A stretch of DNA of 64,000 nucleotides from Isoetes taiwanensis (Eukaryota; Streptophyta; Lycopodiopsida; Isoetales; Isoetaceae), in NCBI GenBank assembly GCA_021234155.1, contig JAJEKV010000108.1, positions 801,452 to 865,451 of the forward strand, in the 5' to 3' direction. The notes below the pieces were generated by a model that was not told the DNA's origin, did no database searches, and was given only the letters and a program-made list of their open reading frames with translations. Positions within the stretch are counted from its first letter, which is position 1; the number at the start of each line of letters is the position of its first letter. A program made the translations under genes and the position numbers. Below are positions 44,914 to 57,900 of this stretch, one piece after another.

Positions 44914-45579
44914 ATCCGAGTCTACCAATTATGGTCACATTTATGTATCATGGTGGATGCCCGGTTGGTTGTGACTATACAGATTGCTTAACTAAACGCG
45001 TTTACCCAATCCATCTATCCATCAAGGTATGAGAAGTTAGATACCATACATTATGCATGGATGCAAATGGCAAAAAGACCTAAGATTCTCAGATTCCAAA
45101 ATACTTAATTTCTCTTGCTATAATACTTAAGAATTTTGGTCAATTAATATTAGTTTATACATCAAATAATATTCATTATTCTTATACTACATCCTTACAT
45201 GTTTTATAATAGGTGTTTAATACACATCATTACATCCGATGCACACATTATTGATGGCATACATATAATTTAGATGCACATATTATTGATGGCATTATAG
45301 AGTCGATGATTCCTCATCTTCAATCCTCTAACATGACGAGATTTAACTCAGAGGCATGGCGCCGTGAAGCCAAAGAAGATGGATCACAACACGAGTAAGG
45401 CTGGGGGCAATGACACTACACGACCTTTGTGCTTTGGATTCTGGTAAGGATTCAGCTTAACACACCTTACGATGCACCGAACAATATCATTGTAGCTCAT
45501 GGAGCAAATAATGGTCTCAAACCGATCTTCATAAATATTATAAGCCATGGGAGATGAATGACTTCTACCACGTAATGGA
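44914..45579. other. No gene seen
   Basis: AT-rich; only weak direct repeats (GCACACATTATTGATGGCAT twice near 45,240-45,295). The minus-strand frame at 45,384-45,671 shows no motif. Confidence 0.45.
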
Positions 45580-45725
45580 GCCCTTTTATAGGTCGTTGTA
45601 GAATTATTGGTATAATACTTTAGCATTATTGGTATTATCGCCAGCATTATTGGTATTATATAAATAAACATTATTGGTATTATACTTCAACATTATTGGT
45701 ATTATACTTCAACATTATTGGATTA
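45580..45725. repeat. (ATTATTGGTATTATA)n repeat
   Basis: Six to seven copies of a 15- to 24-bp unit containing CATTATTGGTATTATA. Confidence 0.9.
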
Positions 45726-45744
45726 AGTAGCTATAAATTTTTTC

Positions 45745-46190
45745 ACCTTGCTTTCCTTCTCACTTTTCACCTTGCTACTTGATCTTGATCCTTGCTTCTT
45801 GCTCCTTCATCTTCCTTTGTTCCTTGATCTTCTTGCTACTTGATCTTCCTTGTTCCTTGATCTTCTTGCTACTTGATCTTCCTTGTTCATTGCTTCTTGC
45901 TACTTGATCTTGATCCTTGTTCCTTTCTACTTCATTCCGTGCTCCTTGTTACTTGATCTTGTTCCTTGCTACTTGATCTTGATCCTTGCTTCTTGCTCCT
46001 TGATCTTCCTTGTTCTTTGATCTTCTTGCTACTTGATCTTCCTTGTTCATTGCTTTGCTACTTGATCTTGATCCTTGTTCCTTGCTACTTCATTCCCGTG
46101 TTCCCTTGCTACTTGATCTTTGTTCCTTGCTCTTGATCTTGCTATTTGCTATGCCCGTGTTCCTTGCTCCATCGGGTGATCCTTGCTTGC
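45745..46190. repeat. CTTGATCTT-type minisatellite
   Basis: About 440 bp made of interleaved CTTGCTACTTGATCTTGATC and CCTTGTTCCTTGATCTTC units, with imperfect higher-order repetition. Frames through it are artefacts. Confidence 0.9.
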
Positions 46191-46848
46191 TTTTTGCAAA
46201 TGATTGGACCCAATCCTCCCCGGGTTACATCTGTATAACGCAAGCATGCCCTGTGCATTCTGTGCGGTCTGAAACCGATGAGCTATTTGACCATTTCTTG
46301 AGGAAGGTTGGGCCCTAGTCCCACCAAGGAGCTTGCAATGGAGTTGATCAACTTCATACTCGAGCGATTTGATTGTGGTCATGAGCCACCGGGATGGAAA
46401 TTAATCCATCTCAATGTTATAGGAGACTTGCAATGAGGGGAATTCTTGAACCCTCCTTTTCTCGACGAGATGCTCAAACAATTGAGAGGCCTCTTCTTCA
46501 ATCTTTGGATTCTCCGGATCAATACATAATCGAGTTCATTCATGATATTGGTAAAGGGGCGGATGTATGGCCTTATTAGGACGCATTCACAATGAGTACA
46601 ACGGTTTGTGGAGTTGGGTTTCTTCTTCCGGGTGGAGTATCATCCCGGGAATTACTTTTTTTGCAATGACTAGGTACCCCATATGGTGGAAAGAATCAGC
46701 CGATATGAGCTCTGGTTTCCTTAACCCACCAAGTGGGTTAGACCCTCAGGGAGGGAAAGGGGAAGGGGTTAGGAACCTAGGGAAGGTTACTAGGGACATA
46801 CATAGTTTATACTTCATACTTCGGTCTCTATTGTGTTTTGTATGATAC
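46191..46848 (+). other. No recognised gene; three short frames
   Basis: Plus-strand frames at 46,394-46,579 and 46,567-46,845 overlap and could be one disrupted coding stretch (RGILEPSFSRRDAQTIE, then RIHNEYNGLWSWVSSSGW), but no domain is recognised. Confidence 0.3.
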
Positions 46849-46995
46849 ACCGCATCGCATCGCAGTATACAACCCCCGCATAAGGTCTATGATACGTGGT
46901 AAATGTATACAACCCTATATAAGGTCTATGATATGCAGTAAAAGAGCACGTGTATACAACCCCGCATAAGGTCTATACAACCCCATAATAAAAAA
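46849..46995. repeat. Tandem repeat of GTATACAACCCC-ATAAGGTCTATGATA
   Basis: Three to four imperfect copies of a unit of about 35-45 bp, preceded by a short CGCAT repeat. Confidence 0.85.
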
Positions 46996-47040
46996 ATTCG
47001 GTTTACTAAAAAATTTTCCCATTATATAAAATTTTGCTTA

Positions 47041-48170
47041 CTCTAAGGATGTTGTCCACAACTCGCTTTTATGCATCATTCTTGTTCGTTCTTCGAGATC
47101 TTATTTGTAGGGTCCGAACGTCTTATATTAATGACTTTCGGCTTCTTGTCGCGTATGTTTTCTTCTTCTTTGGCATGTCAAACTCTTGGGAATTTTGAGG
47201 TTTTAAGGCTTCTTCCCTTTCTTCTCCTCGCGGCTTATGATCGTGTTGCTTCTTCAATTGCTTTTCTTTCTACTTGTTTCATGCAGTCTCTTGCCCCTCC
47301 TTCCAGTTGGGCCCTCTTTATGCCTCTTGCAGACCTCTTTTTCCTCGAGCATCCGCTTTTATTTCTTCTTCCAAACCCGTTTGGGTTGAGTCTACATCTC
47401 TACTTCCTATGTATTCTCCGGGTTTCACCGATTACCTAAGTCAAGAGTTTGTTCTTCATCATTTGATCTTGCTCTTGATTTGTTGATCACCGTAACAAGA
47501 TACATCAAAGATGAATACATCATACACGACACAAGGATGTTCTACCCACGCCGGACTCATGAGGGTGGACTAACAATTTGGTCCTCCGTAGATCATTGTA
47601 GGTAGAATTCATGGCAAATGAATTTACGGGTAAAGGAACATGGTCATTGGGTAGTCCACTCCATCCCCCTCCCCGTGCATACTTTGCTGATAGGCTAATA
47701 ATGCCTAGGACTGGATTTGATATCCCGTAAGTATAGTCAAAAGGACTACTCAGGTTGCATCTCAGCCTCCATGAGGCGTGAGGAGATCACTTCCTCCCGA
47801 AGGTCCATGCCAACTATGGGTGAAGCTAGAGGGCATGGTTCGTGCATACCCATACTCCGACTTCAATCCCACGAGGTAATGCATCACCTAGGAGGTTTCG
47901 AGCCCATACCTTGCCCGTGACCAATGTTGAGGTATTACGCTAGCCCACCATGTTCGGTTAATAGGCGCCACGCTTAGAGGATCAACTGTAGCCGCACAAG
48001 CCTTCCTTGTTAGCCGTCCCAGCCAAGGGCCATGCATAACCCGGGTGGGCTCTTATGCACGTGCCGATTAATTGGGAATTAATGAGCTAATTTATGATCA
48101 TCAACTAGAAGGCTCTAAAGTCTCTCACCCCTTCTCAATACACAAGAGCGCACAATATAATACAACAAGA
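47041..48170 (+). repeat. Dispersed repeat, copy 2 (3' part)
   Basis: Aligns with 53,056-54,230 throughout: GGATGTTGTC, TAGGGTCCGAACGTCTTAT, GTATGTTTTCTTCTTCTTTG, GGTGGACTAACAATTTGGTC and GGGAATTAATGAGCTAATTT. Similarity stops after ATAATACAAC. No coding sequence is recognised; it is probably the non-coding part of a transposon family. Confidence 0.85.
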
Positions 48171-48975
48171 TAGGTATATAGGGAAAAAAGGTATAACAAA
48201 CAAAAAAATTAGAGCTTGTAGGGCAAATGAGTCTCAATTTGGTAAAACTTGATGATTCTTAAAAGCAAGATCTTTTGCTTTGGTAATTGCATTTAAACAT
48301 AACTACTAACAACAATAAGATTAAATTATTGTGAAAAGGCCACCCAAATGCATGCATAAAAACAAAGGTTGTAACCTACATCCCCTGTCAAACCTAAACC
48401 TCTAGTCTTATGGGGGCAAAATCATAAAACCTTAGGAGGAAGGATCTAGTATTTAGGCGATTTGCTACCATCTTGATTCTTCCCCGCCAAACTCAGAAAG
48501 CCCAATGGGAATCTGCAAAATACCAACTTTCAATCAAGGTTGGGCAAAAATTATCTTGGAGCCTCTTGAAATCGTAGGACAAAGCTCACCTAAGTTGATT
48601 CTCTCCACTTCGCAAAAGGAGGGAATAGATTCCAGCTTATAATGATTTTCGAAACTTGGCATTAAGAATGCTAAAATGTGAACAAAATATGGAGTTATAC
48701 TAACTTATTATGACATCGCAGTTGTCTAAGTCTTCAGATTATGCAAGTAATCTCGACGTTCCCTCAAGTTTTCAAAGTAGTAGTTTAATGGCGTAAATCA
48801 CTGAGTGAGATGCCTCGAGGCCGGCATACAAACTATTCAGGTTTTCTTTTTCCTACAGGGTATGCTCCGGGGTCTTCTGCCCATAGCTCGCCAATGTAAA
48901 CGTGCCAGACAGATCTGCACTATCGACAGAAGGACGCCAGAATTTTCTGGAAAAATACCCCCCAGTGCTGCTGGA
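48171..48975. other. No gene seen
   Basis: AT-rich sequence upstream of the PPR gene, probably its promoter and 5' region. No credible frame. Confidence 0.45.
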
Positions 48976-50480
48976 TGCAGCACAGAGTCTATTGTCTCCT
49001 GCCTCAAGAAATGTGCTAGTACAAAATCCATATTAGAAGGTAAGTTGATCCATCATAAAATCATTCAAAATGGTCTAGCGGGTGAGAGGTTTTAATTAAT
49101 CATGTCATCCATATGTATGGGAAATGTGGAGCTGTGGCAGAAGCAAGGGGCAGTCTTTGACAATATGGGCCGTAATTCTTTCTCATGGAATATCATGATG
49201 GGGGTTTATATCCAGAAAGGTCTGCTGCATGAAGCTCGAGAAATTTTGAAAGGATGCCTAACAGGACTGTAGTATCATGGAATGCAATGATCGCCGCTTA
49301 TGCCCAGCATGCACAACTTGAAGTGGCACTTGAGCTATTTAGACTTATGCCTCAGAGGGATGCATTTTCCTGGAATGTGTTGATTTCTGGTTATGTCCAA
49401 CAGGGGGAGAATTAAAGGAGGCCCTTGATATATATAATCAAATGCCTCAACATGATGTAGTATCAGCAACTACAATCATTGGTGCTTTGGCTCAAGAGGG
49501 TGACCTCAAAGAGGCTGCTAAGATCTTTGAAAAGATGAATCAGAGGGGATGTTGTCACCTGGACTGCCATGGTTGTCGGATATGCCAAGCATGGGCATTT
49601 GAGAAGCCCTTCAACTCTTTCATCAAATGCCTTTTCGCGATATAGTTGCCTGGAATGCCATGATATCAGGTTATGCTCAACAAGGACACCTTGAAAAAGC
49701 CCTACAATTGTTTTGGCAAATGCCAAGCCAGGACGTGCGGGTCTCTTGGAATGCCATAATATCAGGTTATTCTCAGCAAGGTCAATTAAATGAGGCTCTC
49801 CAGTTCTTTGAACAAATGCGATGGAAAGGCTTCAATCCAGACAAAGGTTACTTTTGTTAGTCTTGTCGATGCATGTGCAAAAGAACAGCCCTAGCTGAAG
49901 GCAAGGAGATGCATTTTCACATCATAGAATCTGGATTAGGATCAGATGATGTTTTATTAAATGCCCTTGTTAGTATGTATGCCAAATGGAAATCTAAGTG
50001 ATACGTATCATCTTTGACAAAATATCACAAAAAGATGTGGTTTCATGGACTGCCATGATTACAGCATATGCTCAGCACGGGCGAGGTTGTGATGTACTAA
50101 ATTTAATTCAGGAAATGCAACTGAATGGTGCATTGTTTGATGAGGTAACATTCTGTAGCATTTTTCATGCATATAGTCATGCTGGTTTGGTAGACGAGGC
50201 TTGGCATTGCCTTGTCTGCATGAGCAAAGAACATGGTCTGGCACCAGCAGTGGAACATTTCAATTGCATGATTGGCGCTTTTTGTGAACAGAATGGCTTG
50301 ACGAGGCAGAGGCTTTGCTTCTCAATGTCCCAGTTGAACCCGAACCAAACATCATGGACTGCCATGCTTGGTTCTTGCAGGTTTGACATGGGCGTTGAGC
50401 GAGGAAAGCGTGCTGCTCTTCAGGTTTCCCAGTTGGATCAGATAATGCTGCAGCTTTTGTGCTGTTATCAGACATCTTAG
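48976..50480 (+). CDS. PLS-class pentatricopeptide-repeat protein, broken by indels
   Basis: Translation in shifting frames gives successive PPR motifs: STESIVSCLKKCASTKSILE, HMYGKCGAVAEAR, NSFSWNIMMGVYIQKGLL, TVVSWNAMIAAYAQHAQLE, DAFSWNVLISGYVQQGE, DIVAWNAMISGYAQQGHLE, VSWNAIISGYSQQGQLNEA, then VSLVDACAK, DVVSWTAMITAYAQHGRG, HAYSHAGLVDEA and SWTAMLGSC leading into the E region. Such proteins bind RNA in chloroplasts or mitochondria, typically for C-to-U editing. No DYW deaminase signature is found after 50,480. At least six frame changes occur; several are one extra or missing base (for example GACAAAGGTTAC near 49,845), with the protein otherwise well conserved. So it is either a young pseudogene or a gene with sequence errors. 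Start uncertain. Confidence 0.75.
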
Positions 50481-51164
50481 CCAGGGGGGAGCATTAGATG
50501 TGGTTGATACCTGGCGATATGCAAAATTCCACTGATGACCGAGGCATTGTGTTCTTGCTGCTAAGTCCTACTAACACGCTTCATTGGCACAAGAAATATG
50601 AAGTGAATATCTTTATATCTAAATGGTTATCTCATGATATATTTTAGTCAGAGTATGTAGATCGATTTTAATGCAGGTCCTCACTTTACAACTTCAGCTT
50701 ATTGAATTTATGAAGGCCCACATTGGCTCTTTTGCAGGAACTTGAAATCAAAGGGTGTTGCTTCTTTAGACATGGTGAAACAGATATTGTAGATGGGCTG
50801 CATCACAATTCAGGTACAAACTTCTAAATACCTAACTTGCCTGGAGATGATTTTTTTTCATGCTAATCTTCCTTGTGTTTCTACAGGACTGTCAAGTGGT
50901 AACAGAGTTCTGCAATTCACATCACGTATCGCATTTCGCTGCGTTCTTCATCGTGGCAAGAGCCAAGATATCCGTTGCTGAGAGTGAATATCATTTTTGT
51001 GAAAGACAAAATAAGCTATGGAAGTTTTGAAGCACCAAATCCCATATCCACGTAACAACAAAGCTTTAAAAGAGTTTGGCTTGCTATACTGAATAAAGGA
51101 TAAAAGCACAATAAATCTAACCTTAGCTCAGAAAGCTATGTACTAGTTAATTATGTTTGGCTGT
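50481..51164. other. No gene seen; flank of the PPR gene
   Basis: AT-rich. Fragments such as GCAGGAACTTGAAATCAAAG near 50,737 might be remnants of a downstream PPR exon, but no motif can be assigned. Confidence 0.4.
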
Positions 51165-54100
51165 GGCTAGTCACAATTTAAAGAAAGAAAAATATTGATT
51201 TATGGTGATAATTTTTTAAAATATTGTTTATGGTGATAATTTTAGAGTGTCATCCCACCAGTTGGAGATTGAGGTTGCAGGGCGAAAAACATTCGTGAGG
51301 ATCGGAAGTGCCCAATGTGCGACCTAAACGTGGTTGAGTCAAGAACATTTTATTTTTACACGCCCAACCTACTACATTATTAGAGGCAGATATCATTGTC
51401 TTTTTAGAAACCCCACATCTCTCTGGCACGGTGGTAGAATATTACGATCGTAAATGTGTGTCTCACTTTGTATATGAGCTCTCTACACGGGAGAAATATT
51501 CTCAAACAAAAAGAATCCATTGGGCCCGAAGCAAATAGAAATAACTAATTTCTTTTCATCCGAGTTAAGGGATGATAAGATGATAGTGGACTCATCCGAA
51601 GAGGAAGTATCCCGACCCTAAAGGGGTGACTTTGAAAACGTAAGAAGATAAAAAGATCGAGGGAGGTATACACATGAAGGGTACCACTCTACAAACTATC
51701 ACATTGTGATTTCCATATTCTAAAATGCTACAATAGAACACATTGATGCCAGGATCTTTGGAATGGATGTGCGAGAGAAATGAGAGGGTAAGGGGAAGGA
51801 GAAATATCACTCACCTTGAAATTTCTCCAGGAAATTTTTCAACCGACTCAAAATTTCTGGGAGCTGTCACTCAAAAATTTTCCCCGAGAAATTTCAACAT
51901 GCCGGATCACTCAAAATTTCTCGAGAAATTTCAACAAGTGAGTGAAATTCTCAGATGAAATTTTGTCCATCTTAAAATTTAGCCCGCTCTTGATTGATTC
52001 CAGCCTTGGTTTTGCATTTCCGGGTATTTCCCTTTTGGCTTGGCATTTCCGACCATGGCTATGGTTATGTTTTCCCTATGGCGCTGTTTTGCACTGCGAC
52101 CCTAGATTCGGCGTGTGTTTGCACTCTGGCAGGAGGCCTTCATTCGTGGATTTGGACTCACCGCAAGAATCAAGCCATGAATTGTCAAGAATCAAGTAAA
52201 AAAAACCCCGATAGGATACCGCTCGGAAGAAGATAGAAAGGAAGTGAAAATAAGAATTGGCTCAGCCGGAAAGCCGGGTTAGTTGTTTCTTGGCGTTTAC
52301 ATCTCCGGGCTTTGGTTTGCATCCTCGTTTTATCCACTGGCTTTATCCCACGGGCTATGGCGTCAGATAAAAACAGAGATGAAGCGGCAGGTCTGTGGCA
52401 AAGCCAAGGAAGGTGCAAAGCCAAAAATGCCACGCAATAAGTCAACATAAAATTTCGATTTGTATAGAATTTTGTCGAATTAGGGCTAAAATTTTAAGAT
52501 GGTCAAAATTTCAGTGTTCCCATTACGCCAAGAACGGCCGTAGCCGTGGGAACCCTACTTAAAAGGGCAATGGCAAAGAATTTAGGCGACATGGGAGTGA
52601 TGTGGTGATACATAGTTTTTTTAACACACCAACTCTACCGAGCTTATAATTTTTCTTGCAATTTAGCTTTAGTCATGTAGGGCTCAATGCAAATGTTTGT
52701 CGATGTCCATAATGCTTTTGGTTTCAACCGCACTCGGAGAAGGCCTTAAGTTTGCCATATCCTTTGTTGGTCTTTCTCCTTCTACATATCGATACATTAG
52801 CCCGATAATGTGTTGTAGGCATCATAAAAGGCCATGTATTTCTTATACTTGGTCATCTCCTCCTTGTGCCGATCCGATTTTTAGTATGTACACCTCGACT
52901 CCGGGTCTTGTTTCATTGATGTGTCCGAGGAGGTATCTCTAGATATGGCGCGTGGTTGGCAGCTTGGTATTTTGGTTTCTTGTTGTGTTCATTTGGGGTT
53001 CTCCTCCCGCTATTGCTCTTATTCGACTTCTTTCTCAGGTCTCGAGGTTCTTTTCCCTCTAAGGATGTTGTCAGCAACTCCGCTTATGCATCATTCTTGT
53101 TCGTCACTGGAGATCTCACTTGTAGGGTCCGAACGTCTTATGTTAATGCCTTTCGGCTCTTGTTGCGTATGTTTTCTTCTTCTTTGGCATCTCAAACTCT
53201 TGGGAATTTTGTGGTTTCTGAGGCTTCTTCCTTTCTTCTCTGCCCGCAGCTTATGATCATGTTGCTTCTTCAATTGCTCTTTCTTCTCTACTTGTTTCCG
53301 CAGTTCTTTGCCCTCCTTCCGTTGGGCCCGTTACTCTTTATGCCTCTTGCAGACCTCTTTTTCCTTTTATTTCTTCTTCGGCTCCGTTTGGGTTGTCGGA
53401 ATCTCCATCTCTACTTCCATGTATTCTCCGTGTTTCACGGATTACCTAAGTCAGTAGCTTGTTCTTCATCATTTTGATCTTGCTCTTGATTTGTTCTTGC
53501 TCTTGATTTGTTCTTGCTGCTGCTCTCCACTTTGGTCTTGATCACCGTAACAAGATACATCAAAGATGAATACATCGTATATCGACACAAGGATATTCTA
53601 CCTGTGCCGGACTCATGAGGGTGGACTAACAATTTGGTCCTCCAGAGATCATTGTAGATAGAGTTCATGGCAATTGAATTTGGCTGGTAAAGGAACATAG
53701 TTATTGGTTAGTCCATTCCATCTGCCCCTCCTGTGCATACTTTGCAGATAGGCTGATAAGTCTTGGGACTTGATCAGAACTGCGATGGGCATAGTCAAAA
53801 GGACTACTCCCGGTTGCATCTCCCAGTCCGATGAGGCGGAGGAGAGGCCCTCCCAAAGGTCCATGCCAACTATGGGCGAAGCTAGAGGGCCATGGTTGAG
53901 ATGCCCATACACACTCGACTTCAATACTACCGAGGCAATGCATCACCTAGGAGGTTTCGGGAGCCCATACCTTGCGCACTCAATGGTGAGGTATTACGCC
54001 TAGCCCACCATGTTCCCCTAGTAGCCCAGCCCAGAGCAGGAGGATCATCAGAGCGGACAAGCCTTGTCACCCGATCCCTAGCCCCAGCCACCCATAACCT

Positions 54101-54230
54101 GGTGGGCTCCTATGCCTGTTTGCATTAATTGGGAATTAATGAGCTAATTTAGGATCATCAACTAGAAGGCTCACGGGTCTCTACCCCCTTCCCAATACAC
54201 ACAAGAGGCGCACAGAATATAATACAACAT
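51165..54230 (+). repeat. Dispersed repeat, copy 3 (longest)
   Basis: Joins the sequence families seen separately in copy 1 (32,093-32,870) and copy 2 (47,041-48,170), so the full unit is at least 3 kb. The left limit is shared with copy 1 at GGCTGTGGCTAGTC and the right limit with copy 2 at ATAATACAAC. A 700-bp block at 51,800-52,512 is absent from copy 1. No terminal repeats or coding domains are evident. Confidence 0.8.
51955..52513. mobile_element. Inverted-repeat insert in copy 3 of the dispersed repeat
   Basis: TGAAATTTTG.CCATCTTAAAA followed by TTTAGCCC at 51,955-51,984 is inverted at 52,483-52,513 with few mismatches. The adjacent 51,800-51,950 is a series of GAAATTTCTC/GAGAAATTTC units that also belongs to the inserted block. 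No target duplication is clear, and it is non-coding. Confidence 0.6.
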
Positions 54231-54585
54231 CATTATCTAACTAAGTCCAAATACATAATATATAGATCTAATCTATCTACTCTAACATACATGATTAGAG
54301 TTCTTTAGTCAATTCAGATGCTAGAGGGGTTCTTGGGCTCTAGAAAACGTCTAAGGTCATGAACAGTCTGAGATCTGGCCTTCTCACAAATCGAAAAGCA
54401 TGCATTGGAGGTCACAATCAAAGACTTTGGATCCTTTGGTGGCTCGATGCCATGGAAAGCCCGATGCTATGATAGCAATCAATTGAGCTCGAATCTGAGG
54501 AAGGCAATCTATATGAAAAAGAAACCAAAGGAAACAAAAGTACAAAGTATTATAAAATTAGAAAGCAATATCATCCCACATCACG
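54231..54585. other. No gene seen
   Basis: AT-rich linker between the dispersed repeat and the TRIM. Confidence 0.45.
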
Positions 54586-54986
54586 TGGCGTTAACCAGAC
54601 ATGCCCTTAACCAACGGGCAAAACCATCTAGGCGTTTATGAGTAGTCGCTTCTACCCATTTATCTTTGGTGTCTCGGGAATGTGACACTAAGATCCACTC
54701 GAGCGGTCCCCCATGGGTCCGTTACAATCTCTCCCACTAGACTATGCTCGTCCTAGTGCATCACAAACCAAGCCATGACCTATCGCCAAATCCAGATTAG
54801 GGCCATACTTGCCCCCATGGAGACTCAAACTCGAGCTACGCCACGATACCAAATGTAACGTTCTAAGCATGCCCTTAACCAACTGGACAAGACATTTATG
54901 AGTAGTCGCTTCACCCATTTATGCCAGATATCACCGGGAACGCGACACCAAGATCCGCTCGAGCGGTCTCCCATGGGTCCGTTACA
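54586..54986 (-). mobile_element. TRIM (miniature LTR retrotransposon), 401 bp
   Basis: Two direct repeats of 141 and 133 bp (54,586-54,726 and 54,854-54,986) begin TG and end CA, with inner landmarks CATGCCCTTAACCAAC and CATGGGTCCGTTACA. On the minus strand the internal 127 bp start with TTTGGTATCGTGGCG right after one LTR, matching the first seven bases of the usual plant initiator-Met primer site (TGGTATCAGAGC), and end with a purine run GGGAGAGAT right before the other LTR. That is the layout of a TRIM. There is no coding capacity. ACATC occurs close outside both ends (54,578 and 54,987), a possible 5-bp target duplication. Confidence 0.8.
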
Positions 54987-57900
54987 ACATCAATAGTGTA
55001 GTCATCAATGTTCAAGGGGATATATTCATGATTTGTGGGGACATGCACAACAGGTAGGAATATATCCCTTGGATCCCTATGATCCTCAAAGGATCGTCGA
55101 CTCTATTTGAGTCTTTTGATCATTGGTATCTTCTCCTATTTCCTAACCCTTTCAATGGGCTTTACCTCCTCCTTGATCAGGTATATATAATGGGGCCACG
55201 TCAACATTAAAAGCAATACATGGGTTGCAAGCCACCCCTTCATGTTGCATGAACTATGTTTCTCTATATATATACAAAGTTGCTAGGGATTACCTATGTC
55301 ATAGAGAAGGAGAATCATTTCCATAACAACATACACATGGCCAAGGCTTAGTTTTCTTGGATAACTGATAATTCAAAAAATGGGTAGCTCTCATAATTGG
55401 GTTCTTCACGATCCAACATAGCATTGTTCCTGAGTTCCTACGCACCATACATGGCACATAGACGTTTACCTTGCAAACACACCATCGTCAATCGCACTAA
55501 GAAGGCATGCCTATGATTTGTCTTTGCCAACATCCTTCATGCAACAACCTACCATCCCCAAAGAAACGCAATTTAGAAATATTTAAGTCTTTTGCAAATG
55601 ACTAATAAGCTTTGACTTTCCCCATCAAGGAACTCCTTTTTCCTTTTATTCATAGCATTTATGGCAACAATTCTAGGAATACATCGGCGATAGCATTGGG
55701 AGAACAATTCTAAGAATACATTGTGCATGTGAATAATCAACCTTCCACTCTCTAAGCCATTGCCTGCGTTACCTTCTCATAACCTAACGATTCAAATCTC
55801 AGCTTTGCAAAAGAGGGATTGGTCCTAACACAAGTTGCAAAGCATCTATTCTTAAAGAAAAAGACATGCTTTTTCAAGGAATTCAAGCTCAATATCTTGT
55901 CGCTTGAGTGGGGAGTAAGACTAGCATCTAAGGAAGTACCATTACACAGGTGGTAAAATTTCCCTTGCCCTTTAATTTGTTGCAACCAACTCCTTCATCT
56001 ACCTTCGACATCTCTTTCTTTAGAGCTCGTCGCTTTTCTCATTGCAATGCCAAATGATGCCACAAGAATTAGCAATAGACCAAGAATAAAAATTCAGAGC
56101 GAGGGGAACCTTTTCGCATGCAAGAACTCCATGCCTACAAGAATGAGACCAAATATACAAAAGCAAGCAAAACCCTAGGCAAGATGCAATCCGGTAGCAA
56201 TAAACCGAGCTTTCAAAACCGGCCACCCTAGCTTCAAAATCCGCATCCCTACAAGGATCCAGAGCCATCAAAAGTGTGAATCTGCGGTGAAAGATGCACA
56301 AACAAAAAAAAAACCAGCTTTGACTAACTTAATTTTGGATCATGACAGGCGTAATTGCAACCAAAATAAAACAAAAGTCTTCTTCAACCTAATTCAAAAA
56401 TACCGACCGTATACGATAACCCATAAATCCTAGCACCATATACTATATATTCTGCACCAAAGATTCCCAACAAATAGCAAAGTACCATTGGATATTGGGC
56501 ACGCAAAAAACTTTTGCTACTTTTGTCGCGTCCAGCAATCCATGAAGCCATCAGATTTGCCCACCCTACAACTTATATGAAATGCACATGTGGTCCAAAT
56601 AGACTACTATTCTATTGGAGAAAAAATTGTTGATGATTTGATTCCACCTCTTCATCTCTATTGTGCGTGCCAACTTGGAGGTAGGTGATCAGGTGCAGAT
56701 CTCGCTCAACTACTAGCACATATTCCACGACGCTGAAGCTACCTCCAGTTGTGGCACAATGGCCACTATCTGTCGACTACACTGCAACAATGGTATTGAG
56801 ACTATCTCCCTTCTGCCAAGAAAAGCCCCTAAAGTTCCAAAAGACCATATGTAGCCACAGTTCCTATTGTAGGGTGCGGAGGGTCCCTCGGACTGTGACC
56901 GCGACAAGGGAAGGCGACATGGAGGCCATGATGCGGGGAGCCACGAGGAGCAAGATAACGATGCGTGGTACCGCGATGGATGTCAGAAGGGCAATCAACG
57001 AAGCGGGAGCAACAATATTACCATTAGAGCAAAAGTGGCGTTGGTGAGCAACATGAGAGTGATGTTAGCTTCAGCAATAGATGTAGCAAATGACTTTGGC
57101 GGCCAGCGGCGTGATAGCTAGGCAGCAACATCAGGGGATTTAGCAACTCTATGTATCGCATCCTCGACCTTAGCCTTGGGAGGCCTGAACACACGCCTTT
57201 GCCTTGGATTAGGGTTGTTGCGCCTCCAATATGATTGATGGTCTGCCGTTCCTAGGTAGTTCCCATGCATTGGTGTTCTTGTTGTTGTAGGGTGAGGTCG
57301 TGATCGATATACATCGAGGTGCCCTTCAACTTGAGACCCTAGCATAGTATGGTGTCTCTTATCATTGCATCCGCGAGCTGTAAAAATTTGACAATGCGTG
57401 GGGGATGCGGGTGTGAACACCATGACGATTGGCCCTGGCAATATGTACGGGTGAAAGAAAATAGATGATGTTGTGGAGTGTGGAGGATGCTTTGAAGGAT
57501 TTGGACAATTGTTATGGGGCGTGACGAGAATGCCATTTTGATTTCATGCTTGAGGCTTTTTTGAAAGGAGTGCTTGGTAAAATTATTCTTTATATTCAAA
57601 GAGAATATTGCAAAAATACAATTTAGAAATTTATGTGGTTTGTATTTAAGTTTTCTAGCTTGACGTCTTATTTTTCAACTCTCAAGATAATGAAATTGTT
57701 TCAGAAGTTACTAGTAGGGTAAATGATTCTCTATCATAATAAAAGGAGATGTTATGCAGCCTTCAGTTCAGTGATTGAAAACTTGCATCAGAGTTCTAGA
57801 TCTATAATCCTCATCCTTTATCACTTCATCATGTGTGGCAAGTGGCAAAGGATATGTTTGAAGGTGTAGACTCTCATGATTAAAATGATGCAAGCCTTCT

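Noticed and set aside
45745-46190. Leucine-rich coding frame
   Set aside because: It is a translation artefact of a CTTGATCTT-type minisatellite.
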